Part shown: positions 13,597 through 25,541 of the stretch, one piece after another | Position numbering within the stretch: position 1 is the stretch's first letter | How the letters are laid out: every line of letters begins with the position of its first letter | Source: Hirudinaria manillensis | Taxonomy: Eukaryota > Annelida > Clitellata > Hirudinida > Hirudinidae | Direction of reading: 5' to 3' | Assembly (NCBI GenBank): GCA_034509925.1 | Contig: CM067538.1 | Location: 3,339,001 to 3,403,000 of the forward strand | DNA length: 64,000 nucleotides | The notes under the pieces: model-generated | What the model was told of the DNA's origin: nothing | What the model saw: only the letters and a program-made list of their open reading frames with translations | Databases searched by the model: none | Translations under genes and position numbers: made by a program

Positions 13597-16500
13597 ATGG
13601 CCGTCGACAATCAAGGTGTAGAAGGTAAATATTTCTTGAAAACTTCAAACGTTTAAAATCGATAAAAAATGTCATATATGATAAGTTGATAACTTATACA
13701 ATGAGATGCTTTTCTTTTTTTCCAGATTTTAACGATTTAATTAAGGAAATTGAGGAGTTACTTTGTCTCATGAAGAGTGATGACTACGTTAGAAATGCTT
13801 TTATTCACACTATTCTTATTATCTTGAGCACATTCAAAATTCCACATGTTTATGTTGCAGCCTAGAGAACGATATAAACAAATGTCTATTCGGGCAAGGT
13901 TCGATTTTGCGGTTTTTATTTTGATTCAACTGAATATTCATGCAGTTTTACCCACTTGTACCAACTTGGTCGAAACGGAGTTTTTTTTCCTTGGGCATCT
14001 AAGGGCTAAGTATTGCTAGATTTCAACATGGTGATGTCTACTATAACGACGCTGTATAAAAACAAAGATCATTTTTACCGGCAACATTTAAATATAAGCA
14101 CAAAGTTAATCGTTAGTTGTGATTATATTTCTTTTTAATTGTCATTTTCACTTGTTTCAGTTTATACCTGCCAAGGAACCAGGACCCAAGCCTCCGTGAA
14201 ATTGATGACTTATTACCAGACCATAACCAATTAAATGACGACTCCTTAAGTCAGTGTAACTATTATTTAAAATTTCATTCAACATTCTGAAACATTTGAA
14301 CAAACAATTAATAGGATCACTATCCAGAGAGAATTTGGAAAGGCTTGTTAATGTCTTAGAGGATTTATATCTAGAAACCGAGGGCTCAAAAGTAAATATA
14401 AGACGTTGATTTTTTACCTTAAAATCTTACTCATAATACTTACTCGTAAATCTTACTTTATAATTTAATACATTTTCCAGATATTAACAGATCCAATTTG
14501 TATCGTGCCGGTAATTCAATTGGCCGAGATTTCTCTTATTTTTTGTATTGTTGCCATCGAGTAAGATCATTATTTTAAAATCTTTAAAAAATAGATAAAA
14601 TATCACGATCCCCTATAATATATACATACTATACTAATAATTGTCAATAGGCAAGTGATGACTTTAATCAACTCATGGAATCTTGAGAACGCTTGTCTGG
14701 TATTGAAAGCGCTAAAAGTACTGACTAGTAAGGCCACGGACCATGAATGGGCAAAATGCTTCATTCTACATGGTAACTAATCCAATTAATTTGAGTAGAG
14801 AATGAAAGTTTGACGAATCAATGAACCGGAGTTAGATTTCAATGAACCAATTAATCTAATACAAATACATCTTTATACCCTCAGAACTCATTGCCTGGGT
14901 AATCAAAATAAGGAATCTCCCGGAACCACATTGCCCTGAAAAGCGTAGATATGCTTCATGGATGCGTCGTCAAGGTAAGAATACTTAATGGTACCGTAAT
15001 AATTAATACTAATAATAACAACAGAACAATAATTTATTAATAATATTGCGTTTCGACTGAGATCGTCCAACTAAATAAAAAAGCTCTAAATATTGAGATA
15101 AATTCTTTTTAGCCAAGGACATACTTGAATTCAAGCACAAACATTTTGAAGATTGTAGAAAACAGGATAAAAACTTTTCTGTTTGGATGGTTTAGAATAC
15201 TTTCTTTGTGCATCAAAGCATTAATTGAGACAATTATTCCATAGAATAAACATTTAAAAAAATATAATTTTAAATATACTTGAATGCTTTAAATACCAAA
15301 TATCTCCAACAGCTCCATCCATCACTAGTGGTTAATCTTCTAACGTATGGACCAGGCAGCTTTAGAGTTTATGTACGGTTAGACCAGCTTTACAACTACT
15401 TCACATCTACGAAGGACGAAAATCAGAGAATAAAACTCATTGAGTACTTTCTTAAAGGTTGTTTGAAGGTAATAGGAATCAATCCATTTATTTCAGGGAG
15501 AGGAGCCCAACCTCGCTGTTCTAAACGTTGGGGACCTTTCTAAACGTTAATGGTCAAACGATTTTATAAAAATTTTATTAAATACACTTTTAGTTAAATG
15601 ACAAGTATGGACCACCCCGAACAATCGAAATGCCTAGTAACACTCTATTTTTAGGCTATATATACCATTTGACTCAAAGTTTCTGTGCATATTTTGAAAC
15701 TTTATGTGTAAGTACCATTTTGATCTTCACATTTTAGTAAATATTCGTTTATGAACATATCACATATAATTTACCTTCCTATATTTTAAGAAACATTACC
15801 ATGAAGATAATTGGAAAAAGATCGAGAAATATCTTCAGGGTTATAGAAGAGAGCCATACCTTTCTGCAAAAAGTGGCGACTTGACAGAAATTCGTATCTG
15901 GGAGGATCAACAAAATGATGACTGCCCCAAGGATGATTTTACAATTGAGAAAAGCATCTTCTTCGATGTGTTTTTAAATAGATTGGAGTTGATGAATATC
16001 TTGCAAACCGTGTTCTGGAAAACTGCCGATATTCTCCAGGTGATCCTACGAACAGTCAATTTTTTTATATTTTGATTTTAAACGTTCAATTTTATTTTAA
16101 TAGTAAATGACTGATTAAGGCTTCCCTTTCATCATAAATTGATTTAATTTAGTTGGAACCATTTCCGGAAGGCTACGAATCTATGGTCTTTTGGATGGGT
16201 TGTTTTATGAATTCACCAAGAGATGTTGTAACTGAAGCATTGAAAGCACCTGGAAGCGTAAAGATCGAGGCATGGAAATGGCATGAATTTGCACTTAAAA
16301 TGTGGTTGGTTAAGTAGTTTTTTTGTGCATGTTTATATTAAAAATCATTACTCAATTGATTTTTATGATTAATTTCACAAAGTATAATAACATTGCTTCC
16401 ACGCAGTCCATTCTTATACTTATCGAGAGGTCTGGAACATTATGCAGACAGTTTATCGATGTTTTTGAGGGGTGAAAAAATCGATCCGGTATGAAGATGT

Positions 16501-16693
16501 TTGAGATGGCAATAATAACCGAATCTCTTAACTGATTCATATCATTTAATAATTTTAGGAAACTTTAAGCGAATTATATTTTGCTGTGAATGAGGTGCCG
16601 AAAAAGAAGTGTGTGGATTACAACAATAGATTTTTCAAATCTAGAATTAACTATTATTACCGAATTACATGCATGTGTGATTGGATCGAATGA
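13597..16693 (+). CDS. Unrecognised multi-exon protein, about 510 residues
   Basis: About 13 exons join in phase from ATG 13597 (MAVDNQGVE) to TGA 16691–16693. Approximate exons: 13597–13624, 13725–13786, 13861–13901, 14161–14250, 14315–14392, 14481–14562, 14651–14772, 14886–14973, 15114–15194, 15312–15459, 15655–15713, 15793–16039, 16154–16309, 16403–16489, 16560–16693. Every junction has a GT/AG pair and keeps phase, so the model is sound even though the function is not known. The protein is largely helical-looking, with conserved-looking blocks HELIAWVIKIRNLP, LTYGPGSFRVYVRLDQLY, FPEGYESMVFWMGCF and INYYYRITCMCDWIE at the C-terminus. No signal peptide, membrane segment or catalytic motif is visible. 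The first three exon joins are the least certain. Confidence 0.7.
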
Positions 16694-16844
16694 CTCACTT
16701 TTGGAATAAACTTTACCTTTATTATTACAATTATTTTATTAATTACAAATTAATTTCATTATTCACTCTGATGATGTTCATTGATTCACTGAAGTGTAAA
16801 CAAAATGGAGGTTAATGATGCAATCGATCTGCAAACAAAGAAAT

Positions 16845-17171
16845 TCAAACTGCCCTGTTGAAGTGCGTGCGGAGATTCTATGTCGTCCCCCTGATTCTGC
16901 TCGATGTCGAGATGAGCGTTGATGCTGGCATAGCAGGCAGGGTCCATGAGATTCTCTGTAGGAGATGTGGTTCTTGTTGTGGCGATACTTCTTGGCCAGA
17001 CCTAAGTCAATTATGCATAACTTGTCGCAGTGTCTGAGGCCCTTGATAAAATTGTCTGGGTTTTTTGTCGCCATGAATGAAATTCTTTCTGTTAATATAT
17101 ATTTTGATCTCGTTGACCATCATAAGAAGGGTCTTCATGGTGAAACGACGCGAGCAAGGACCCTTGGTTAA
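16845..17171 (-). pseudogene. Casein kinase 1 pseudogene fragment
   Basis: Minus-strand pieces in more than one frame match casein kinase 1 in order: [18 protein letters not shown] (CSRRFTMKTVLMLADQM), [12 protein letters not shown] (TKNFIHRDIKPDN), then [18 protein letters not shown] (KLYLIDFGLAKKYRDNRT, the DFG loop written DLG), then after a frame change [16 protein letters not shown] (NAHLGIEQSRRDDMES). The catalytic HRD is changed to HGD, the magnesium-binding DFG to DLG, and frameshifts separate the blocks, so it is not functional. Upstream minus sequence to about 17470 is open but I could not match it to the kinase N-lobe. A possible intron (about 17168–17265) makes it unclear whether it arose by retrotransposition or duplication. 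Confidence 0.8.
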
Positions 17172-18850
17172 AGAAACCGCAAAAAATAATTACTAATTTC
17201 CAAAGTTTCTGAGTGGATATATTATGCTTCAAAGTTTCATCGATGATAATTGCTGTAACTACCTTAATATACACCAAAGGGTGTCCAGTCCTGTGGATCT
17301 GTTGAAGCTCGTGTAGAATCTTTGCCAACATTCTTTTTGGTGTTCTTGATGACCCTTGATGACTCTGCCCTTTGACCTCTTGTATTCTTCGTGAGCTTTC
17401 ACGTATCGAATTTTTAAGAAGCGATTTTTCTTCTGGTTTCCCATACTGCCTTTTTGCAGTCCTCGTTTCAATAGAGAGCTACCGGTTTCCTGGGTTAATT
17501 TCTGGCCACTGACGAACTCGCAAGTTCAGCTTTAACGATGCACTTTAAGACAAAAACTCCTCCGGGTCGTTTGAGGGGAGTTCCCCTGCGAGACAGTCCA
17601 GCTGGAACCAAGTGGTATTTTTTGGGTGTTTGTGTCGAGAATGGGAGCTGTCTGTGCGCGCGATCGCCACATTGGTTTTGGAGTGCTAGTCGAGTAAAAT
17701 TATCGAATATATTGAGAATAAATATATTTTTCCTCGAAAATTTGGGTGTTCCGGTAGAGTAAGCCCTGTTTAGAGTTAATGAAACTTGACTCTGCCTACC
17801 AGGCCCTATAGGGACTGCCCACCAGTGTTGACATACATTTATTTTGTTTAAATTTATTGAATAAATATTTATATCTCTTGTTTTCCATGATATTAAAAAA
17901 TATGTATCTTTAATATTTAAGAAACGAGAACCCTAACCCTATGAAGAAATTCTTGAGTTCAGGTAAAAATTCTACCCGTGATCGCTAGACTAAGTTCCAA
18001 ATATAAGTGCCAGAAATGTGCGTGGTAAGAGGAAGCAAGAATGCCCGGCATTATAAGTTTGAATGTTGTTGGAAAATAAATTATTATTCAATTATTTTTA
18101 CATTTACATTTATTCAATGTATTTTTACATTTATTTTTTTAATCGATTAATCGCTTCAGTCTTACAAATAAATATTTCAATATTCCGAACATAAACATAT
18201 TAGCATCCTAGCTATCTTCACTCATCTTGATGGGGTGGGACCGAATATTGGAACAAAATAAAAGTGAAGGTTCACAACAACCGAGTAGCGACATATCACG
18301 GAGGAACAGCCTGTTCGGGACTAACAGAGTTATGGAAGGGGCAGTATTTATTGTCCTTACTTTACAAGGAAATATGATGAACTTAATTAATGAACTTTGT
18401 ACCATATATAATTTACTGTATTTTTCACGAACGGGTATCAAAATTTAAATCAAACTTAAATCAAACAAATTCGTGCTTAACTTTCTAATAATGCGCTGCG
18501 AAGGAGAGCAAAACTGTGGGATGAATGCAAACGACTAGACATTGAGTCACTCCAACGATCTAAGGTTTATCAAGAATGACTGCGCAGTCATTCTTTAAAA
18601 GTGAATAAAGAGAAGGAGCTGGTGATTCTGCAGGATCCGCTTGAATACTAGTTTAACTTCCATCGATCTGATTATCTCTGGTGTTTAACAAGGGATATTC
18701 TGAAGCTGAATGATATAGTCTGTTCAGCGACAGGAAACAACTTTCTGGAATTTCATATAATTACGACGTAACTGCTAGACTATCTGTTGAGGAAATTAGC
18801 AGACAGTAAATAATTCAGTAAAATCGCGAATGAGCACAATTAAATTAAAA
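17172..18850. other. Intergenic, GC-richer patch and AT-rich flank
   Basis: 17530–17830 is GC-richer than its surroundings and open for 74 codons on the plus strand from 17538, without family resemblance; it is probably an unidentified repeat. 18060–18160 holds runs of 'ttttacattta' that resemble LINE 3' tails. I see no gene. Confidence 0.35.
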
Positions 18851-18892
18851 TTTCACCAGAAAGCCAGAAAAAAGTTGTATTTAAACATATTG

Positions 18893-18985
18893 ACAAAGTC
18901 GTTCAAATCCGTGCGTTATCCACTTCGGGCTATCCATCCAAATTCCGACTTTCAATTCCGGGTTGACCAGTCTAATCCTAGCCAT
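18893..18985 (+). repeat. Dispersed repeat, copy 1
   Basis: A segment of about 90 bases containing 'gtgcgttatccacttcgggc', 'ttcaattccgggttgacc' and 'agtctaatcctagccatta' recurs in the same orientation at 19355–19445. The two copies differ by point changes and small indels. About 370 bases lie between them, including a 62-codon open frame from 19134. They may be ends of one element or two insertions of a short one. Confidence 0.6.
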
Positions 18986-19354
18986 TAGAAACCGGCTACC
19001 CTTATCAAACCCTCGATTAATCACTAATAAACTTGACTGTATATATAACAGATTTATTTTTAAAAATCATTTATTCATCTACAACTGCTCTTCTCTTTTG
19101 ACATTTTTTTTGTTATAATAATCTCTTTATTCAATGAAAAAAAAGAAAGAAAAGCACAGTAATAATAGCACCAGTAGGCCAGATCCTCTACCCCTGTTAA
19201 GCCACTTGCAGACCCCAAACTTCAGATCCTGCATGGCGGAGGATGATTGTTTTTTTATTACGCCTAATGTTAAGGAAGGTAGTCGAAAACTAAAAAATGT
19301 AACATTAAAGCAATTTGACTAATCAACTAGACAGAAGTGTTTGTCCCCGGGATC

Positions 19355-19445
19355 CAGGCGAGCCGTGCGCTATCCACTTGTTCGGGCTATCTGCCCAAGT
19401 CCCAACCTTCAATTCCGGATTTATCAGTCTAATCCTAGTCATTAA
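19355..19445 (+). repeat. Dispersed repeat, copy 2
   Basis: Second copy of the repeat at 18893, with 'gtgcgctatccacttgttcg', 'ttcaattccggatttatc' and 'agtctaatcctagtcatta'. Direct orientation. Confidence 0.6.
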
Positions 19446-20001
19446 TTTTAAAAATTAACGAAATAAAAAATTTACTATATGTTTTACGCAATGCCATGCA
19501 AAAGATACTAGTTTGCCAAATTTCAGCTCATTTGAACATAGGTATCCAAAGGGAACTTTGAACTCTCTATCAAAATTGAATTTTTTTTTCAGGCATAGCA
19601 ACAGATGATCAAACACACCTATATTCTAGTTTAAATAAAATCTCAATAGATAATGCAAAACACCCAAATGAGACATGTAAAAATATCAACCTCACCACTA
19701 CAGTATAATAATAATTAAAAGTTTAGCGATTATGTGACTAATTTAGCATGATCCGATGAGAACTCAGCTTCAGCATTAAAATCTTCCAGGAGTAACCCGG
19801 ATGGTTTGTTTTGCATAATTTCTGATCATTCTAGACAAAGAAAGCATAACAATCCAAAATAAATTAACCGCACTTATCGAAATCGAGATCCATACACAAA
19901 GCAATTAAGGTAAAAATTTATTTTCATCATAAAATCCTTGACACAGAAATAAACGGGAAATATAATAAAATAAATATAAAATAAAATGAGAAATAAAACA
20001 A
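19446..20001. other. Intergenic, downstream of Polyhomeotic
   Basis: AT-rich. Minus-strand AATAAA-type signals are plausible around 19960–20000, where 'ttta' and 'tttatt' runs follow the Polyhomeotic stop. Nothing else seen. Confidence 0.35.
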
Positions 20002-23000
20002 TCAGTTGAAATTTTTACAAGGGTTGGTTGATTCTTTCAGAGTTCTAATGTTGCTACATATTTTCAGTGCTGGACCCAATTTGATATTCATTGTGGACAT
20101 CAGATGCTCCTCAGTAAGAAGTAACAAAGCTTGGCCATCAATCTCCTGCTTCTTAAAATCTTCTGCATACATCCCACAACCAGACAAAGAATTGATGAAA
20201 CTGCAAACTTCGGACACCTGAAAAATGCAAAATTGGAAAATCAGTACATTATACATAAATGAGAATAAAAGAATTACTCACTCCCCAAGCAGATGCATCA
20301 CATTCTGAGGACTTTCCTACACCAGACGTGTCTAAAGAGGACACTTTTTGAGAAGTTTCTGAAACTTTGTTAATTACATTGAGTTTTTCAGCACATGATT
20401 GCTGACTTTTTGGGCATTCTGGTTGAGGACTCAGCTGCATATTTTTTGGAACTGTAGAAGTCCTTCTAAAATTTGGGGATCCTTTATCTTCTTTTAGCTA
20501 AAATTATTGTCCATTTTAGAAAATTCCTCAAATCAACTAAAAGTTAAATAACAATCAATGTGCATCCCTAAAAATTTAGTAAACCCCACAAGACAATTTC
20601 GGTAATAAAGTTAGGCCACCTCTTCCGTATCAGAAAAATCTGTGTCATCGTTCCTAGGTTTCTTTGACAACATTCTTGAAACTCTCCTAGACTTGCTTTT
20701 CTCACTTATTAGACCCTTAGATGCATAATGTATCATCCATCTTGAGCAAGCAGCAGTTCTCTTAGAGCAAGTCACTGAGCAGAATTTTCCAGTCTTGCTT
20801 ACAGATGCTTTTGGGTGAAAAAATATTCCACAACAATGGCATTGCTTTGTCTCTTCTGAACCTGAAAAAGTGCAGCTTAAATCTTAAAATCCTAATATTC
20901 ACAATCTAGTGGTTGACAGAAAAAGTTATCAGATGAAATAACTCTGTTGTAGCAAGTTAAAAGATTTATTAATCTAAATCTTTTTCAATTGAATACCTGA
21001 ATTTAAGGTATCCATTTACTTACTATTTAATTATGTTTAAAGACACATTATCTGTGGATAAGAGAGCTTTAGGTTTGATTATGCACAAAGCCAATATTCA
21101 AACATTTACCCTTGATGCAGCTCCTCAGATATATCACCAGAAGTTTTCAATGTTTTATCTCAATAATGAAATTAGTTTGAACCAATAGGAATTTGGAAAG
21201 CACTTTTCAACTGGCCTTTTCAGTATTTATATTATTTATAAATCTGTCATTTACACTTACATAATAATCAAGTCATTGTCAATAAATGCTTCCACCCTTA
21301 TGTAATACTAAACTATAAACGAGTAGATTTTTGCTAACAAAGAATTTTTACCAGACAATGAAATGTTCACTGTGACATATGCAAAGTGTCAGAGTTGCCA
21401 AAGATTTTATGCACAAAGACATCCTAACCCATTTCTTTTAGGTCCTTTTTGACTTTTAATGGAAAAGACTTGTTGGCATCCTGTTGTTCCAATTCCTCAC
21501 CACCATCATCATCATCATCTGTCATTTCATTTGATTCTTCATTTTCAGAGTCAAGAAACTCATTTATATACATAGACCTCTCAACCTTTGGAAAATATGT
21601 TTGCTACTGATATAAAACATCTCTGAGGGTTAACATAGAAAATACTTACAGGGAATGGCTTTGATCCTTCTTGGATAATATAGCCTTCTATAATGTGGGT
21701 TAAAACTTCTGCCCTAGAGGATGTTTGAGCTTTATCCTGGAACATTGGAGGATTTGCATTTACATGATCAGAACTGTTCTCAGATATAATTTTGGCCTGA
21801 CTTTCTGATAAATCCTTTGAAAAGCATTAAAAATCTTTAAATTTTTTTTAGAAATGGCTAACTAAAATAAAGCTTAGTTGGTGGAAATATTATTGATTTA
21901 GGCAAACATAATTAACATATATAATAATCAAATATTCGAATGTAATAGCAATTTTTTTTATAACATTGTAAGCCATAGATGATTACGAAAACGTAAGCCA
22001 ATATTTCATCTGTCTTCTTAAAATTTTCCTTTCCAAGTTCCTCATCTTATTATGACAAGATTATTATCTAAAGATATCTTGTGTCAGAATATTGGATTTT
22101 CTTAGGTTCCTCTATTTACAGTTATAATCCCAAAAGGTTTGATCAATCAAGTTAAAATAGTCATGACTTCTTTTAAAGACTATTTAAACTCTAGAGTTAG
22201 TGTTAAATTGGCTCCCTTTTATTTCCATATACAAATTTCAATATATTCCAGTAAGTGGCATTTTAACATCTGGTTGGGCATTGAGATATGCAATATTGGA
22301 TTCTAGAATAGTTTGTATACCACAAGACTCATTATCTCAAGCTATTGCAAGTGAAGAGAGCAAATCCACATGCTTCAAATCAAAAACATTGAAGTCCCAA
22401 TGATTTACATAAGCTCTAAAATGTTTGACAAAAGTGCAAAACATCCATTTTGCCTTTTGTGGAAGTCATTTGTGGGCAAACTTACATAAACGAACAACAT
22501 TTTAACTTTAAAAATCCACGCTAAATTCTATGAATCTAGAAGACTCAACACAAAAAAATTGTTTGTCTTAATTCTTAATTATTTTTAAGAAAAATATATT
22601 CTTAATGACATTTACATTTATAATTTTGATACATTCTTTCTGATGAGATTTATCTATCTATATAAATAAAAATGCAATGTGTGCTTGTATCATGTAAATG
22701 TTCTCTGAAAGTACTTAACCAATTGCTTTGAAATTTTGACACAAGATAGTGCTCAATTAGAGGAGTGTTTTTATATAGGTTTCATATATATGCCACAACT
22801 ATATCATGTAAAAAATACACTTTTTTCGAAAATTCTGCCATCTTGCCAATTATAACGTCACTGCCTAGTAACAAATAAATAGCTATTATGCAGATTTTAA
22901 ATCTTTTGGAATAAAATAATTCAGATTAAGAAATACTCAAACATGACCCTAAAAAAATGAAGGGAAGATGATCTAGCCTGTTTTGACAATGAATCACTCA

Positions 23001-24954
23001 GGGAAGACAAAACAACTAATGGGGCTGCACTAGTATTGATAATATTACAGCTTTCAGAGGGTGGTGAAACACCTGAAAATTAGCATTTTTATGAGTTAAA
23101 TGACTAAATTACCAGCTGAGATCAAAATGAATGAATGAACGAACGAATAAAACAAAATATGAAATGAATGAAACCGGGATTACAAATACCTGTCAAATAG
23201 AAGGGTGAAGATATAGATGTAACTGGTCTTTGAGTAGAATATGTCATCCTCTCAGCTGTCATACATCCAACTGAGGCAGAGATTGAACATTCTTCCGAAA
23301 TTTGATTGGCAGAGTTTCCTCCAAAGGAAGGATGGAGTGATAGGACTATCCGTAGCATTAACAAATAATATATAGAATATTAATAATGGTATAATCTTAT
23401 AACTTAATAATTAATTACTCTTATTATTAATGTTGGATAATTAATCAACTTTATAGTTATAGTTACACAACAAGATGTGGATGAAATATGTTGTTCTTAG
23501 TGACATATCAGAAACCCTTTTTGAATAGTCATTCACATAACAGAGCTAGACAACTGTAATTATTGGCATTAGTGCCTCATGGGACAAAATGATAATCAAT
23601 CCAAAATTGTAATCTCACCATGAGTGGATGAATTCTGCATAACAGCTTGCTCAGATTTTGAAGTATCCTTATTCGTAAAATTTGGTATTGCATTGACTTT
23701 GAGAATATTAGTGCTTGAGGGAGAAGAGGTATTCATCCTATATATTGTTGACTGTGAATTGTGACTAGTTCCCACAGAGTTCATAACTGGAAGAGGTTGG
23801 GATGTTGGAGGCATGGAAATCATTCCTTGCTGAAGTGCTGAAAATCAAACCCGATCAAATCAAGCACTGTATTAATAGAATAGAAAGAAATATCTAAAGA
23901 AAAACTAAACAATACCTTGAACGAGAAGTTGATATTGCAAGGCTGAAAAAATGTTTGGAAATGATCCGGTTGGGAGGACTGCACCAATATGTGCAGGTTG
24001 ACCTGATTCATATAAAAATTATAACTTTATATAAAGTTATATTTTAGAATACTAAAAAATCTTTAAAGTTACTTTAACAATAACTATAGCAATCCTCATG
24101 CTTTCTTTTTGCAAGATATATTTTTTCAAAGCTTTTTCTACCAGAACACTATTTAGTCAAACTTTATTCAATTTTAAGTTGTTCCTAAGGCATTTTATTT
24201 CTTTTTATAACAATAAGCATTAATATATAAACAATACTTAGAATAACAATGGAACAGTAGTCACAGTAGTCCATAAGACTTCATTTCAATATTATATAAA
24301 TGGTTTTATATTATAATCTTATAATCAAGCAAAGCACTGTTAAAAGTGTTACATAGTATACTATACAATCATATCTCAACATCTTCTAAATGGCTTATGT
24401 TAAATTTGTCTAATTTGTGTCAACAAGTTAACAAAACATATATTAATATGAATTGAGGTGATGGCATCTTATTCTACATAAAAAAAACATTAGCTTATCA
24501 TCAATTTTTTTAAAACTACAAAAACACTTCTCTAATTTACCAGGTTTCAAAAATTGATTCTGGAGAACTTGCTGTGGCAACTGTAAGCCAGAAATTTGGA
24601 CCATAGGTTGCTGCATCAAACCTTGTTGAGGTCTCAATTGGTTTAACATGTGAAGTTGTGGAATATGATTTGCCTAATAAAAGTCAAACATTGTGAAATG
24701 TAGAAAGAGGTGCCAATTCAAAATTAGTTCTCTGTATCAAACTGAATCCACTTCAGACATGAGCCAACATTCCGAGTACAAAATAATTGTTACATTTTTT
24801 TTATAAGAATGAAAAAACCGTATCTTACTCCTATTTGTTTCGAAGCATGATTCAGGGATGTTTTGTTGGAACCAGAATCAACAAACTGCTGAGAAGAATT
24901 GACATCGCCACAGCTACTGGTCATTGTAGAAACTAATGTGCTAAAATCCTGCAT
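20002..24954 (-). CDS. PHC: Polyhomeotic-like PRC1 subunit
   Basis: Chromatin protein of Polycomb repressive complex 1. Exons in transcript order, approximate upstream of the last three: 24954–24829, about 24675–24540, about 24005–23910, about 23838–23617, about 23345–23190, about 23070–22965, 21818–21651, about 21596–21432, 20861–20620, 20497–20282, 20217–20002. Three diagnostic domains appear in the family order: HD1 with VLTHIIEGYIIQEGSKPFPV (human VLTHVIEGFVIQEG.EPFPV); an FCS zinc finger CHCCG…KFCSVTCSKR; and a C-terminal SAM domain with KKQEIDGQALLLLTEEHLMS and MNIKLGPALKICSNI. The N-terminal part is Q/S/T-rich as in other Polyhomeotic proteins. The last three exons join in exact phase. 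ATG 24954 sits next to a possible acceptor (ATGCAG), so an additional 5' exon is possible. Confidence 0.93.
22657..22868 (+). mobile_element. Short non-autonomous Helitron-like element in a Polyhomeotic intron
   Basis: Starts with TCTATATAAATAAAAATGCA directly after an A and ends CTAG directly before a T, the hallmark of Helitron insertion between A and T. The first 190 bases match the elements at 48063, 49679 and 56586(minus). No clear hairpin was seen before this CTAG, so the right end is less certain than the left. Confidence 0.7.
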
Positions 24955-25196
24955 ACGAAAATCATGAATGTATAAAACCTCAATTATCCATAAATGTAAT
25001 AAATCCGTGGAATATCTTCCGAGTTATTACTAGTCGAACCTAAACAAAAGCGATACCCACCCCACGGCTTGTTCACTCCAAAACAATGATTCCCGAAATC
25101 ATTTGGAGCGCGAATATAGAATATGTTTTCAATGGAATTAATGTTTTAGATATTTAAGATTTTACTAATTTTAGTAAGTAAACATTTTACTATATC
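24955..25196. promoter_or_regulatory. Candidate bidirectional promoter between Polyhomeotic and a small gene
   Basis: The two start codons (24954 minus, 25197 plus) are about 240 bases apart and divergent. The interval has a GC-richer patch (about 25040–25110) in AT-rich surroundings. No TATA position was assigned. Inference from arrangement only. Confidence 0.35.
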
Positions 25197-25541
25197 ATGC
25201 TATCGTCTGATTTCTCCAGTGAAAATTATACAAATGTGAGTATTTTATTTGTGACATGTTACACACATAATCAAATTTAGAATCTGAAGATGACATCAAC
25301 AACCAATTTGGCTCATAAATCAAAATTGATTATATAAAATTATATAGTCCAGGTTCAAGAATCAAACAATTTCTACATTTATCTTTAAAATTACTATAGA
25401 TTTTTCTGGCAAGCAATATTCCAGTTTTCAGAGCTGGAAGAATTTTTGGAGAAGGCCTGGAAGGGGCTTGACGTAAAGAGCCTAAAACCTTTACTGGATT
25501 CGTCAAAAAATAGAATTCGGGAGTTGTTTAATAAGAAGTGA
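25197..25541 (+). CDS. Small two-exon protein, 52 residues, unrecognised
   Basis: Exon 1 25197–25235 (MLSSDFSSENYTN) ends at a consensus donor GTGAGT; exon 2 25425–25541 begins after TTCCAG and reads FSELEEFLEKAWKGLDVKSL through to RELFNKK and a TGA. Phase is exact. The second exon is a charged amphipathic helix-like sequence with good codon texture, more like a real protein than a chance frame. No family recognised; the divergent placement next to Polyhomeotic suggests a shared promoter. Using the alternative acceptor six bases downstream gives an early stop. Confidence 0.5.

Noticed and set aside
17538..17762. 74-codon plus-strand frame in a GC-rich patch
   Set aside because: No motif, no splice site, cysteine/tryptophan-rich composition typical of random GC-rich translation.
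17930..17942. CCCTAACCCTA, telomere-like
   Set aside because: Only two units; no array. Chance in AT-rich DNA.
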